DNA from: Propionibacteriales bacterium
GTDB taxonomy: Bacteria > Actinomycetota > Actinomycetes > Propionibacteriales > Propionibacteriaceae
Direction: 5' to 3'
DNA: 5,864 bases
Assembly: GCA_030453285.1 (NCBI GenBank)
Contig: JAKDKP010000172.1
Span: forward strand, 1 to 5,864
Part shown: in pieces, positions 1 to 4,976 of the stretch
Numbering within the stretch: position 1 is the first letter of the stretch
How the letters are laid out: each line of letters opens with the position of its first letter
The notes under the pieces: model-generated
What the model was told of the DNA's origin: nothing
The model's input: the letters and a program-made list of their open reading frames with translations, nothing else
The model's database searches: none
Position numbers and translations under genes: made by a program

Positions 1-220
1 TCAGATCGGCCAACAGCCGGAACCGCTGCACCTCAAAGGGATCAAGGCGGGCCAAGATGCCGAGCGTCATGATCATCGGCGGGCGGGAGGTCCAGGCAGG
101 CGTGATGGTGCAGACGCCCAGCAGCAGACCATTGCGCCGGATCGTGCGATGGTGGATGTGGGCCGTCGGCTCGGGAAGGGCCGAGGCGGTGGAGGTCGAC
201 ATCCGGATCGGCTCGCTCAT
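1..220 (-). CDS. Partial CDS of unknown function (N-terminal 73 codons, runs off the left edge)
   Basis: The frame is open from an ATG at 220 down to the window edge with no stop, so only the N-terminus is visible. It begins MSEPIRMSTS and continues through a basic HHRTIRRNG stretch, a hydrophobic run (GLLLGVCTITPAW) and PPMIMTLGILARLDPFEVQRF. Of the 73 codons, 64 end in G or C, which is what a real gene in this genome should show; the competing frames are poorer. A GGAG at 229-232 (minus strand) sits 8 nt before the ATG and supports this start. GTG at 223 or an ATG at codon 7 are alternatives. The gene is divergent from the kinase gene, with only about 65 bp between the starts. I do not recognise the family and assign no function. 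Confidence 0.6.
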   Translation of the reverse strand, partial: MSEPIRMSTSTASALPEPTAHIHHRTIRRNGLLLGVCTITPAWTSRPPMIMTLGILARLDPFEVQRFRLLADL

Positions 221-235
221 CACACATACTCCATG

Positions 236-265
236 ATGACGACCGTACGTGATCGACAGCATGAT
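236..265 (+). promoter_or_regulatory. Possible sigma-70-type promoter for the kinase-led operon
   Basis: ATGACG (236-241, 4/6 to TTGACA) and CATGAT (260-265, 4/6 to TATAAT) are separated by 18 nt. Transcription from here would start near 272 and give a short leader containing the GAGAGG site ahead of GTG 286. Both boxes are weak matches, so this is only a candidate. The region must also hold the promoter of the divergent gene at 1-220, for which I see no good boxes. Confidence 0.25.
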
Positions 266-272
266 TCCGAGT

Positions 273-278
273 GAGAGG
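273..278 (+). promoter_or_regulatory. Ribosome binding site that favours GTG 286 over GTG 271
   Basis: GAGAGG lies 7 nt before GTG 286, which is near-ideal spacing. It would lie inside the coding region if GTG 271 were used, and GTG 271 has no purine-rich site upstream. This decides the start of the kinase gene. Confidence 0.6.
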
Positions 279-285
279 CCAGGCT

Positions 286-1131
286 GTGTCGCCCATCGAA
301 TCCATCTGGCGCGTCTGGCTGGACGAGATCATCGAAGATCGGGTGGGACCGGTCCACCGTATGTCGACACGGTCGGGGGCAACACTGTTGATCACCGACG
401 CGCTGGTGATCAAGGTGCACCGGGCCGGGACCGACCTGGCAGCCCTGGCCGATCGAATGGCGGCCGTGCGGGCGACCCCCGATCTCTGGGTGCCGCCGGC
501 ACACCACGAACTCCGCATCGCGCCGGACGGACGACCGGCGACGCTCTGGCCCAAGGTCGCGGTGGTGGACCCCTCCGGCACGGTCCCCTGGGCAGAGGCG
601 GGAGCCCTGCTGGCCGCCCTGCACCGACAGCCGGTGACTGGTCTGCGGCTGCCCACCCATGATCGGTCCGTACGGCTTCGCCGGGCACGGCAGCGACTGG
701 TCGGGAGCCCGTACGAGATCACCCTCGGCCAGGTCGGTGATCGCCTGCTCACCGAGCTGGCCGCGGCACCGACCCGATCGCCGGTGCTGGTGCACGGCGA
801 CTGGCATCTCGGGCAGCTCGGGCAGATGGGGCAGGTGGATCCGGTCTGGCGGTTGCTGGATCTCGATGACCTCGCCCTGGGCGATCCGGAATGGGACCTG
901 GCCCGGCCGGCCGGATGGTGGGCGGCGGGACTGTTGCCCGACGAGGACTGGAACGAGTTCCGGTTGTCGTATCGGCAGTCGAGCGGTGCGGTCTGGGCCG
1001 ACGGCTGGTCGGCATTGGACCTACCGGCCCGTTGGGCTGTCTATCTGGCCGCCTGCCGGGCGGGCAACGCATCGGGTGACTCGCTGCCCCCCGAGGTGGC
1101 CACCTGCCTCGACATTTGCCTCAAGTGGTGA
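286..1131 (+). CDS. Aminoglycoside phosphotransferase/maltokinase-like small-molecule kinase (APH family)
   Basis: This is a 281-residue protein with the APH variant of the protein-kinase fold, predicted to phosphorylate a small-molecule hydroxyl using ATP in the cytoplasm; the substrate is unknown. The N-lobe lysine is probably K43 in LVIKVH. The catalytic loop is VHGDWHLGQ (169-177), with D172 the likely catalytic base. LLDLDD (190-195) holds the metal-binding aspartate and is followed by GDPEWDLA (199-206), a typical APH sequence. The loop ends in Gln (Q177) where classical APHs have Asn (HGDxxxxN); maltokinases also have HGDxHLGQ, so the Gln is tolerated. The length suits a lone APH domain. 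GTG 286 is chosen for its GAGAGG site; GTG 271 would add five residues. It is first in the plus-strand train and 10 nt from the next gene. Antibiotic resistance should not be inferred from the family name. Confidence 0.85.
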   Translation: MSPIESIWRVWLDEIIEDRVGPVHRMSTRSGATLLITDALVIKVHRAGTDLAALADRMAAVRATPDLWVPPAHHELRIAPDGRPATLWPKVAVVDPSGTVPWAEAGALLAALHRQPVTGLRLPTHDRSVRLRRARQRLVGSPYEITLGQVGDRLLTELAAAPTRSPVLVHGDWHLGQLGQMGQVDPVWRLLDLDDLALGDPEWDLARPAGWWAAGLLPDEDWNEFRLSYRQSSGAVWADGWSALDLPARWAVYLAACRAGNASGDSLPPEVATCLDICLKW

Positions 1132-1141
1132 AATTGGTTCC

Positions 1142-1525
1142 ATGACGAACCCACCACCCTTCCCGCAGGACCCGCCGCCGGCGAGCTCTCCCGATCAGAT
1201 GGAGTGCCCGAAGTGTCGCGGACGGATGCGCACCTACAACCGCAATGGGGTGCACATCGAACAGTGTGAAACGTGCAAGGGGATCTTCCTCGACCACGGC
1301 GAGTTGGAGGCGATCGGGCGCCTGGAGAACCAGGTCGCCCAGGCTGCGGCAGCCCAGCAGCCGCCGCCGCCCCCGCCGGCCGGATATGCCCCTCAAGGCT
1401 ATGCACCGCAGGGGTACCCGCCGCAGGCTGCCTACCCGTACGACCAAGGCCCCGGCTGGGGTTACGGCGGCCATCGCGGCCGCGGTCGCCGAGGAGGCCT
1501 GCAGGGACTGTTCTTCTCCAGTTGA
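1142..1525 (+). CDS. zf-TFIIB domain zinc-ribbon protein with Pro/Tyr/Gln-rich tail
   Basis: This is a 127-residue protein. After a proline-rich leader comes a zinc ribbon at about 20-60: MECPKCRGRM, then GVHIEQCETCKGIFLDHGELE. The four cysteines C22, C25, C42 and C45 form the CPxC...CxxC zinc site, and the GIFLDxGELE ending is the signature of the zf-TFIIB family. A tail with six consecutive prolines, three GYxPQ repeats (81-95: GYAPQ, GYAPQ, GYPPQ) and a Gly/Arg-rich stretch (HRGRGRRGG) ends in LQGLFFSS. The tail is probably disordered. The function of such small bacterial zinc ribbons is not established; nucleic-acid or protein binding is a family-level guess. There is no strong Shine-Dalgarno before ATG 1142, and the kinase stop lies 10 nt upstream, so translation may be coupled. 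M20, just before the zinc ribbon, is a less likely alternative start. Confidence 0.85.
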   Translation: MTNPPPFPQDPPPASSPDQMECPKCRGRMRTYNRNGVHIEQCETCKGIFLDHGELEAIGRLENQVAQAAAAQQPPPPPPAGYAPQGYAPQGYPPQAAYPYDQGPGWGYGGHRGRGRRGGLQGLFFSS

Positions 1526-1610
1526 GCAGGACGTCCACCGGTGGGCGACGAGACCGTGGCCGGGGGCGACGGTGGGTTGAGTCACGGCCAGACAGGATAT
1601 GGTGTCGCGC

Positions 1611-1739
1611 ATGTGGATGATCCTGCTCGAGACCGAACTCCCGATCCCGGTGTGGGGGTTCTTCCTGATTCCGTTCGTGATCTTCATGGCGGCCCTCGCG
1701 CTGACGCTGGGTTTCGGCAAGGGGCGCCCCCACAGCTGA
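1611..1739 (+). CDS. Small single-pass membrane protein (42 aa), unknown function
   Basis: The ORF encodes 42 residues starting MWMILLETELPIPVWG. One hydrophobic helix at about 11-34 (PVWGFFLIPFVIFMAALALT) is followed by a short Lys/Arg-containing tail, GFGKGRPHS. The positive tail after the helix suggests the C-terminus is cytoplasmic. Codon third positions are almost all G/C, and the gene fits in the otherwise empty gap between the zinc-ribbon gene and nadD, ending 21 nt before nadD. From memory, similar mini membrane proteins ending in GRGRPHS-like tails occur near nadD in actinobacteria; a search should confirm this. The start is uncertain. ATG 1599, GTG 1602 and ATG 1617 are in frame, and AGGA at 1594-1597 best fits GTG 1602, which would give 45 residues. 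No function can be assigned. Confidence 0.65.
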   Translation: MWMILLETELPIPVWGFFLIPFVIFMAALALTLGFGKGRPHS

Positions 1740-1760
1740 CGCCGTTCAGTTGCCGACACC

Positions 1761-2414
1761 ATGACGACCACACCTGCGGGCCTGGCACGACGCCCCGATC
1801 CTGAGGGCAGCCCACCTCGCCCTTACCGCCTGGGCGTGATGGGCGGCACCTTCGACCCGATCCACCATGGCCACCTGGTGGCCGCCAGCGAGGTGGCCAG
1901 CACCTTCGAACTCGATGAGGTCGTGTTCGTGCCCACCGGTCAGCCGTGGCAGAAGGCCGATCGTCGGGTCTCGGCACCCGAGGATCGCTACCTGATGACC
2001 TCGATCGCGATCGCCTCCAACCCACGGTTCACCGCCAGTCGGGTCGACATCGACCGGGCGGGGCCGACGTACACGGTGGACACGCTCAAGGACCTCCGCG
2101 CCGAACGCGGCAGCGATGCCGCACTGTTCTTCATCACCGGTGCCGACGCACTGGCCCAGATCCTCACCTGGCGGGGGGTGGAGGAGGTCTTCGACCTCGC
2201 CCACTTCGTCGGGGTGACGCGGCCCGGGGTCGACCTGGACTCGCCGACCATCGAGAAACTCCCGGCGGACCGGATCACCCTGATGGAGGTGCCCGCATTG
2301 GCGATCTCCTCCACCGACTGCCGCGAGCGGGTGATGGGTGGCCAGCCGATCTGGTACCTGGTGCCCGACGGCATCGTGCAGTACATCGCCAAGCGCGGCC
2401 TCTACGACTCATGA
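1761..2414 (+). CDS. nadD: Nicotinate-nucleotide adenylyltransferase NadD
   Basis: NadD joins nicotinate mononucleotide and ATP to give deamido-NAD and pyrophosphate, the penultimate step of cytoplasmic NAD synthesis. The 217-residue protein has the nucleotidyltransferase Rossmann core: [15 protein letters not shown] (25-39), with the HxGH motif at H35-H38, then QPWQK (61-65), GPTYTVDTL (101-109), ITGADAL (125-131) and ISSTDCRER (182-190), the ISSTxxR motif that contacts ATP phosphates. The Cys after the Asp (most families have Ile) is usual in actinobacterial NadD as I recall it. About 22 residues precede the core. ATG 1761 is still the only plausible start, because the next upstream in-frame codon of interest is the small gene's stop and no ATG, GTG or TTG lies before the core. 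No clear Shine-Dalgarno precedes it, so initiation may rely on the gene 21 nt upstream. Confidence 0.97.
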   Translation: MTTTPAGLARRPDPEGSPPRPYRLGVMGGTFDPIHHGHLVAASEVASTFELDEVVFVPTGQPWQKADRRVSAPEDRYLMTSIAIASNPRFTASRVDIDRAGPTYTVDTLKDLRAERGSDAALFFITGADALAQILTWRGVEEVFDLAHFVGVTRPGVDLDSPTIEKLPADRITLMEVPALAISSTDCRERVMGGQPIWYLVPDGIVQYIAKRGLYDS

Positions 2415-2443
2415 TCAGCAGACAGACTCATGATCAGCAGACA
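2406..2443 (+). repeat. Perfect tandem duplication, 2 x 19 bp, at the nadD-rsfS junction
   Basis: The unit GACTCATGATCAGCAGACA occurs twice back to back (2406-2424 and 2425-2443) with no mismatch. The first copy contains the last nadD codons and its stop; the second is noncoding leader for rsfS. Each unit holds the palindrome TGATCA. Because the stop lies inside the first copy, the duplication leaves the NadD C-terminus unchanged. Confidence 0.97.
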
Positions 2444-2448
2444 AGGGA
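2443..2448 (+). promoter_or_regulatory. Ribosome binding site of rsfS
   Basis: AAGGGA lies 4 nt before ATG 2453 and starts at the last base of the tandem repeat. It favours ATG 2453 over the in-frame ATG 2411, which overlaps the nadD stop and would add 14 residues of repeat-derived sequence. Confidence 0.6.
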
Positions 2449-2452
2449 ATCC

Positions 2453-2824
2453 ATGACAGCCACCGACCGCGCACTCGAACTCACCCGTACCGCCGCCGCG
2501 GCCGCCGCCGACCGGCTGGGACGTGACATGGTCGCGTACGACGTCTCCGACCAGTTGGCGATCACCGACGTGTTTCTGGTCGTGACTGCCGCCAACGAGC
2601 GGCAGGTGGGGGCGGTGATGGACGAGATCGAGAAGCAGCTCCGGGAGCAGCACGACGCCAAGCCGGTCCGTCGGGAAGGCGACCGGCAGAACCGCTGGGT
2701 GCTGCTGGACTATGCCGAGGTGGTGGTGCACATCCAGCACAGCGAGGAGCGCGCCTTCTATGCCCTGGAACGGATCTGGGGCGATTGCCCGCAGATCGAG
2801 CTCGGGGTGGACGAGGCGCGGTGA
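2453..2824 (+). CDS. rsfS: Ribosomal silencing factor RsfS (RsfS/YbeB/Iojap family)
   Basis: RsfS binds large-subunit protein uL14 and blocks subunit joining, lowering translation in stationary phase or starvation. The 123-residue protein shows the whole domain. A helix at about 5-22 is followed by VAYDVSDQLAITDVFLVVTA (27-46), with the Asp/Thr-Asp pattern typical of the fold. ANERQVGAVMDEIEKQLRE (47-65), then REGDRQNRWVLLDYAEVVVH (74-93) and IQHSEERAFYALERIWGDC (94-112) are strongly conserved family blocks. The length is normal for actinobacteria. ATG 2453 has AAGGGA close upstream. An in-frame ATG at 2411 overlapping the nadD stop would prepend [14 protein letters not shown], which is encoded by the duplicated 19-bp unit and looks unlike family sequence. 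The stop overlaps the next gene by 4 nt (GTGA), implying coupled translation. Confidence 0.97.
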   Translation: MTATDRALELTRTAAAAAADRLGRDMVAYDVSDQLAITDVFLVVTAANERQVGAVMDEIEKQLREQHDAKPVRREGDRQNRWVLLDYAEVVVHIQHSEERAFYALERIWGDCPQIELGVDEAR

Positions 2825-3489
2825 GCGCAACCCGGTTGATCCTGTTGCGTCACGGACGGACCGCGTGGAATGCCGATGGACGTTTCCAGGGGCAGGCTGA
2901 CATCAGCCTTGATGATCTTGGTCGCCAGCAGGCGATCGGGGCTGCGGCGGCGTTGGCCTCGACGCCGATTGATCATGTGTGGGCCTCCGATCTTGAGCGG
3001 GCGTACGAGACCGCGCGGGCGGTGGCGGCCGAGCACGGACTGCCGGTGCAGACCGACGTACGATTCCGCGAGATCCACGTCGGCACCTGGGAGGGCCTGA
3101 CCGCCGCCGACATCGCCGAACGGGACCCCGAGTCTGCCGCGGCGTACGCGCGCGGAGAGGACGTCCGACGCTCGGCGACCGGTGAGAACTCCGTGGAGGT
3201 GGCGGCCCGGGTGGGCGAAGGACTGCGCTCAGTCGTCGAGCGTGCCAACGGCACCGTCCTGGTCGGCATCCACGGGATGGCGGCGCGACTGGGCATGTGC
3301 GAGTTCCTCGGGTTCCCGTACGAGACGTGGCACACCTTCACCGGTCTCAACAACTGCCACTGGATCGATCTCGACGTCGACGGACTGGGCCGCTGGCGAC
3401 TGCGCGGCTACAACATCGGGGTGCTCGGCGGCACCGACGGCGAACGCCAGGTCAATCCGCTGGAACGTGCCGCGATGAACGGGCGGTGA
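2821..3489 (+). CDS. Histidine phosphatase family protein, probable glucosyl-3-phosphoglycerate phosphatase (GpgP-like)
   Basis: This 222-residue protein belongs to the phosphoglycerate mutase-like histidine phosphatases. LLRHGRTAWN (8-17) contains the phosphorylated H11 and R10; SDLERAYETA (56-65) gives R60; REIHVGTWEG (83-92) gives the general acid E84; and GIHGMAARL (149-157) supplies the second histidine, H151. Many relatives have HGG at this last site; here Met replaces the second Gly. GTG 2821 overlaps the rsfS stop and has GAGG at 2813-2816; the longer reading from 2785 would overlap rsfS deeply and is unlikely. In Mycobacterium tuberculosis the nadD-rsfS block is followed by Rv2419c, GpgP, a protein of similar length that converts glucosyl-3-phosphoglycerate to glucosylglycerate. 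Synteny suggests the same role, but substrate specificity in this family cannot be read from motifs, so no symbol is given. Confidence 0.9.
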   Translation: MSATRLILLRHGRTAWNADGRFQGQADISLDDLGRQQAIGAAAALASTPIDHVWASDLERAYETARAVAAEHGLPVQTDVRFREIHVGTWEGLTAADIAERDPESAAAYARGEDVRRSATGENSVEVAARVGEGLRSVVERANGTVLVGIHGMAARLGMCEFLGFPYETWHTFTGLNNCHWIDLDVDGLGRWRLRGYNIGVLGGTDGERQVNPLERAAMNGR

Positions 3490-3509
3490 ACGGCTCTCGC
3501 GTTCCGGCG

Positions 3510-3539
3510 TTGGTGGATTCGGTAGTTCGGAAGTATCAC
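3510..3539 (+). promoter_or_regulatory. Weak candidate promoter in the 140-bp gap before the membrane protein gene
   Basis: TTGGTG (3510-3515) and TATCAC (3534-3539) are separated by 18 nt, with 3/6 and 4/6 matches to the consensus. The rest of the gap (3490-3629) holds a 5-bp hairpin (TGATG at 3564-3568, CATCA at 3573-3577) and no U-rich terminator that I can see. Confidence 0.2.
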
Positions 3540-3629
3540 TCCAGAGTCAGCCGATACCGCTGGTGATGGGTTCATCATTCACTCCATGGATGGACGCGGT
3601 GGAGGGCTCTGAATTCCTACTGTCGAGGC

Positions 3630-4655
3630 ATGCCATTGGATGCGGAGTCACGACAGGGCCAACCACCCCATGCCGAGCCGAGCCATGACGACCGGCCCCT
3701 CGCCGGAGCCGATCTCCCTCGCTGGAATCGAGTGCTGGCCATCACAGGGGTCACGCTCCTGGGGTTCGGCGCCTTGGCCATGCTCCTGACCGGACTGGAT
3801 GGGCGAGAGATCTTGGGCGAGCCCGCGTGGGCGAAGCCGGCGAAGTTCGGGATCTCGTTCGGCATCTTCTGCCTGAGCTGGGCATGGATGTCGACGTACG
3901 TTCCCGCTCGGTACGACTTTTTCGCTCAAGTGCTCGGGGTGATCATCGCGGTGGCCTCGGCCTATGAGATCGCATGGGTTGCGATACAGGCGTTTCGCGG
4001 GACACCGAGCCACTTCAACAATCTGACCGACCTGGACCAGACGCTGTATTCGATCGCCGGCACCCTGGTGTTGGTCGTCTGGATGGCCACGGCCATCTTG
4101 ACCGTGCTCACCTGGGGATTCAACGGGATCGACCGACCGTTCCGGGTCGCGCTCCGGTTGGGTGGGCTGATCGCGTTGGTGGGAATCGCGCTGGGGTTCC
4201 TGATGACCGTGCCGACCGCCCGGCAGCGGCAGCAGATCGAGGATGGGCAGCGGCCGAGTCTGATCGGGGCGCACGCCGTTGGCGTCGCCGACGATCAGGC
4301 CGGGCTGCCGTTCCTCGGCTGGTCGGTCGAGGGTGGCGACCTGCGCATCGGCCACTTCGTGGGGATCCACGCCCTGCAGCTCCTGCCGTTGATCGCTGTC
4401 CTGCTGGCGGCCGCGAGCCGGCGATGTCCACGGCTGGCCAGTGAGGCGGTGCGGACCCGGATCGTGATGATCAGTGCGGGTGCCTACCTCGCGGTCACCG
4501 CGCTGGTGACGGTACAGGCGCTCCGTGGGCAGCCACTGCTGGAACCGGATCTGCTGACCGGCGTCAGCGCACTGGCGATCCTGGCGGCGAGTGCGGCCGC
4601 GATCACGCTGGTGCTCCATCGCGCACCACCCGGCGTGGTGAAGACTCGAGCCTGA
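3630..4655 (+). CDS. Polytopic membrane protein of unknown function (about 8 transmembrane helices)
   Basis: The 341-residue protein has a polar N-terminus of about 33 residues and then hydrophobic segments at roughly 35-55, 71-89, 97-119, 139-162, 172-193, 242-262, 277-298 and 309-329, so about eight helices in the cytoplasmic membrane. A polar loop lies at 194-241. Striking polar positions next to or within helices are GEPAWAKPAKFG (63-74), SHFNNLTDLDQTLY (127-140) and GDLRIGHFVGIHALQ (236-250), with H242 and H247 five residues apart at the start of helix 6. I have seen similar uncharacterised actinobacterial membrane proteins but know no function; cofactor or metal binding by the histidines is speculation. 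ATG 3630 has GAGG only 1 nt away, a poor site, so the true start could be GTG at codon 35, just before helix 1. The 140-bp gap upstream suggests separate transcription. No signal peptide is evident. Confidence 0.8.
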   Translation: MPLDAESRQGQPPHAEPSHDDRPLAGADLPRWNRVLAITGVTLLGFGALAMLLTGLDGREILGEPAWAKPAKFGISFGIFCLSWAWMSTYVPARYDFFAQVLGVIIAVASAYEIAWVAIQAFRGTPSHFNNLTDLDQTLYSIAGTLVLVVWMATAILTVLTWGFNGIDRPFRVALRLGGLIALVGIALGFLMTVPTARQRQQIEDGQRPSLIGAHAVGVADDQAGLPFLGWSVEGGDLRIGHFVGIHALQLLPLIAVLLAAASRRCPRLASEAVRTRIVMISAGAYLAVTALVTVQALRGQPLLEPDLLTGVSALAILAASAAAITLVLHRAPPGVVKTRA

Positions 4656-4726
4656 TCCCGTACGACATGGTCAGCTCTATGTCGCGCATCAACGGTGACG
4701 TCCAGGTGGCGAGCGTGACGGCGGAT

Positions 4727-4756
4727 TTCACAACGGCCGACCGGGCGCGCTAGTAT
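4727..4756 (+). promoter_or_regulatory. Promoter of tRNA-Ala
   Basis: TTCACA (4727-4732, 5/6 to TTGACA) and TAGTAT (4751-4756, 4/6 to TATAAT) are separated by 18 nt. The predicted start near 4763 leaves a leader of about 23 nt with a small GC hairpin (GTCCC/GGGAC, 4762-4775) before the mature tRNA. Spacing and position fit a tRNA promoter well. Confidence 0.6.
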
Positions 4757-4785
4757 CTCGTGGTCCCCACGGGGACGCCCAGCAC

Positions 4786-4861
4786 GGGGCTATGGCGCAG
4801 TTGGTAGCGCGCTTCCATGGCATGGAAGAGGTCAGGGGTTCGAATCCCCTTAGCTCCACCA
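4786..4861 (+). tRNA. tRNA-Ala, anticodon GGC, with encoded CCA
   Basis: A full cloverleaf can be folded. The acceptor stem is GGGGCTA (4786-4792) with TAGCTCC (4851-4857), including the G3:U70 wobble that is the alanine identity element. The D stem is GCGC/GCGC (4795-4798, 4807-4810). The anticodon stem is CTTCC/GGAAG (4812-4816, 4824-4828), with loop ATGGCAT placing GGC at 4819-4821. The T stem is AGGGG/CCCCT (4834-4838, 4846-4850) with loop TTCGAAT. The discriminator A (4858) is followed by CCA (4859-4861) in the DNA. It reads GCC and GCU codons. An integrase gene ends 115 bp beyond the 3' end. Confidence 0.97.
4834..4861 (+). other. Probable integrase attachment core (att) in the 3' end of tRNA-Ala
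   Basis: Tyrosine integrases of actinobacterial elements commonly recombine within the T arm and 3' end of a tRNA gene, and the element carries a copy that restores the tRNA. Here the intact T arm to CCA lies next to an integrase gene. This is an inference from position: no second copy of the core is present in the window, so its exact limits are unknown. Confidence 0.4.
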
Positions 4862-4932
4862 CAGCAACACCGGTAGCCAGAGGGCAGTTTTCCCAGCCCA
4901 GACTCCTCACGTACTGGCTCCCACGGTCCAAC

Positions 4933-4954
4933 TGCTACACAATTTGCTGCACAA
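4933..4954 (+). repeat. Imperfect direct repeat between tRNA and integrase
   Basis: TGCTACACAA (4933-4942) and TGCTGCACAA (4945-4954) match at 9 of 10 bases with a 12-bp period. They lie 23 bp from the int stop codon, where arm-type integrase sites would be expected. Calling them integrase binding sites is inference. Confidence 0.5.
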
Positions 4955-4976
4955 CGGGTCCGTACTTGGGTGTATA

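Noticed and set aside
220..807. Minus-strand ORFs over the kinase gene (220-807 and 42-752)
   Set aside because: They run antisense to a gene with clear APH motifs, and are Arg/Pro/Ser-rich as shadow frames are.
1535..1544. Palindrome CCACCGGTGG after the zinc-ribbon gene as a terminator
   Set aside because: It has no loop and no U-tract, so it is not a credible intrinsic terminator.
3488..3504. GAACG/CGTTC hairpin after the phosphatase gene as a terminator
   Set aside because: The stem is only 5 bp and no T-run follows.
4650..4675. CTGATC/GGTCAG hairpin just after the membrane protein stop
   Set aside because: It is a short stem with a G-U pair and an 11-nt loop, without a T-run; probably chance.
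4667..4753. 28-codon ORF (MVSSMSRING...) before the tRNA
   Set aside because: It has no ribosome binding site and covers the TTCACA and TAGTAT boxes of the tRNA promoter, so chance is more likely.
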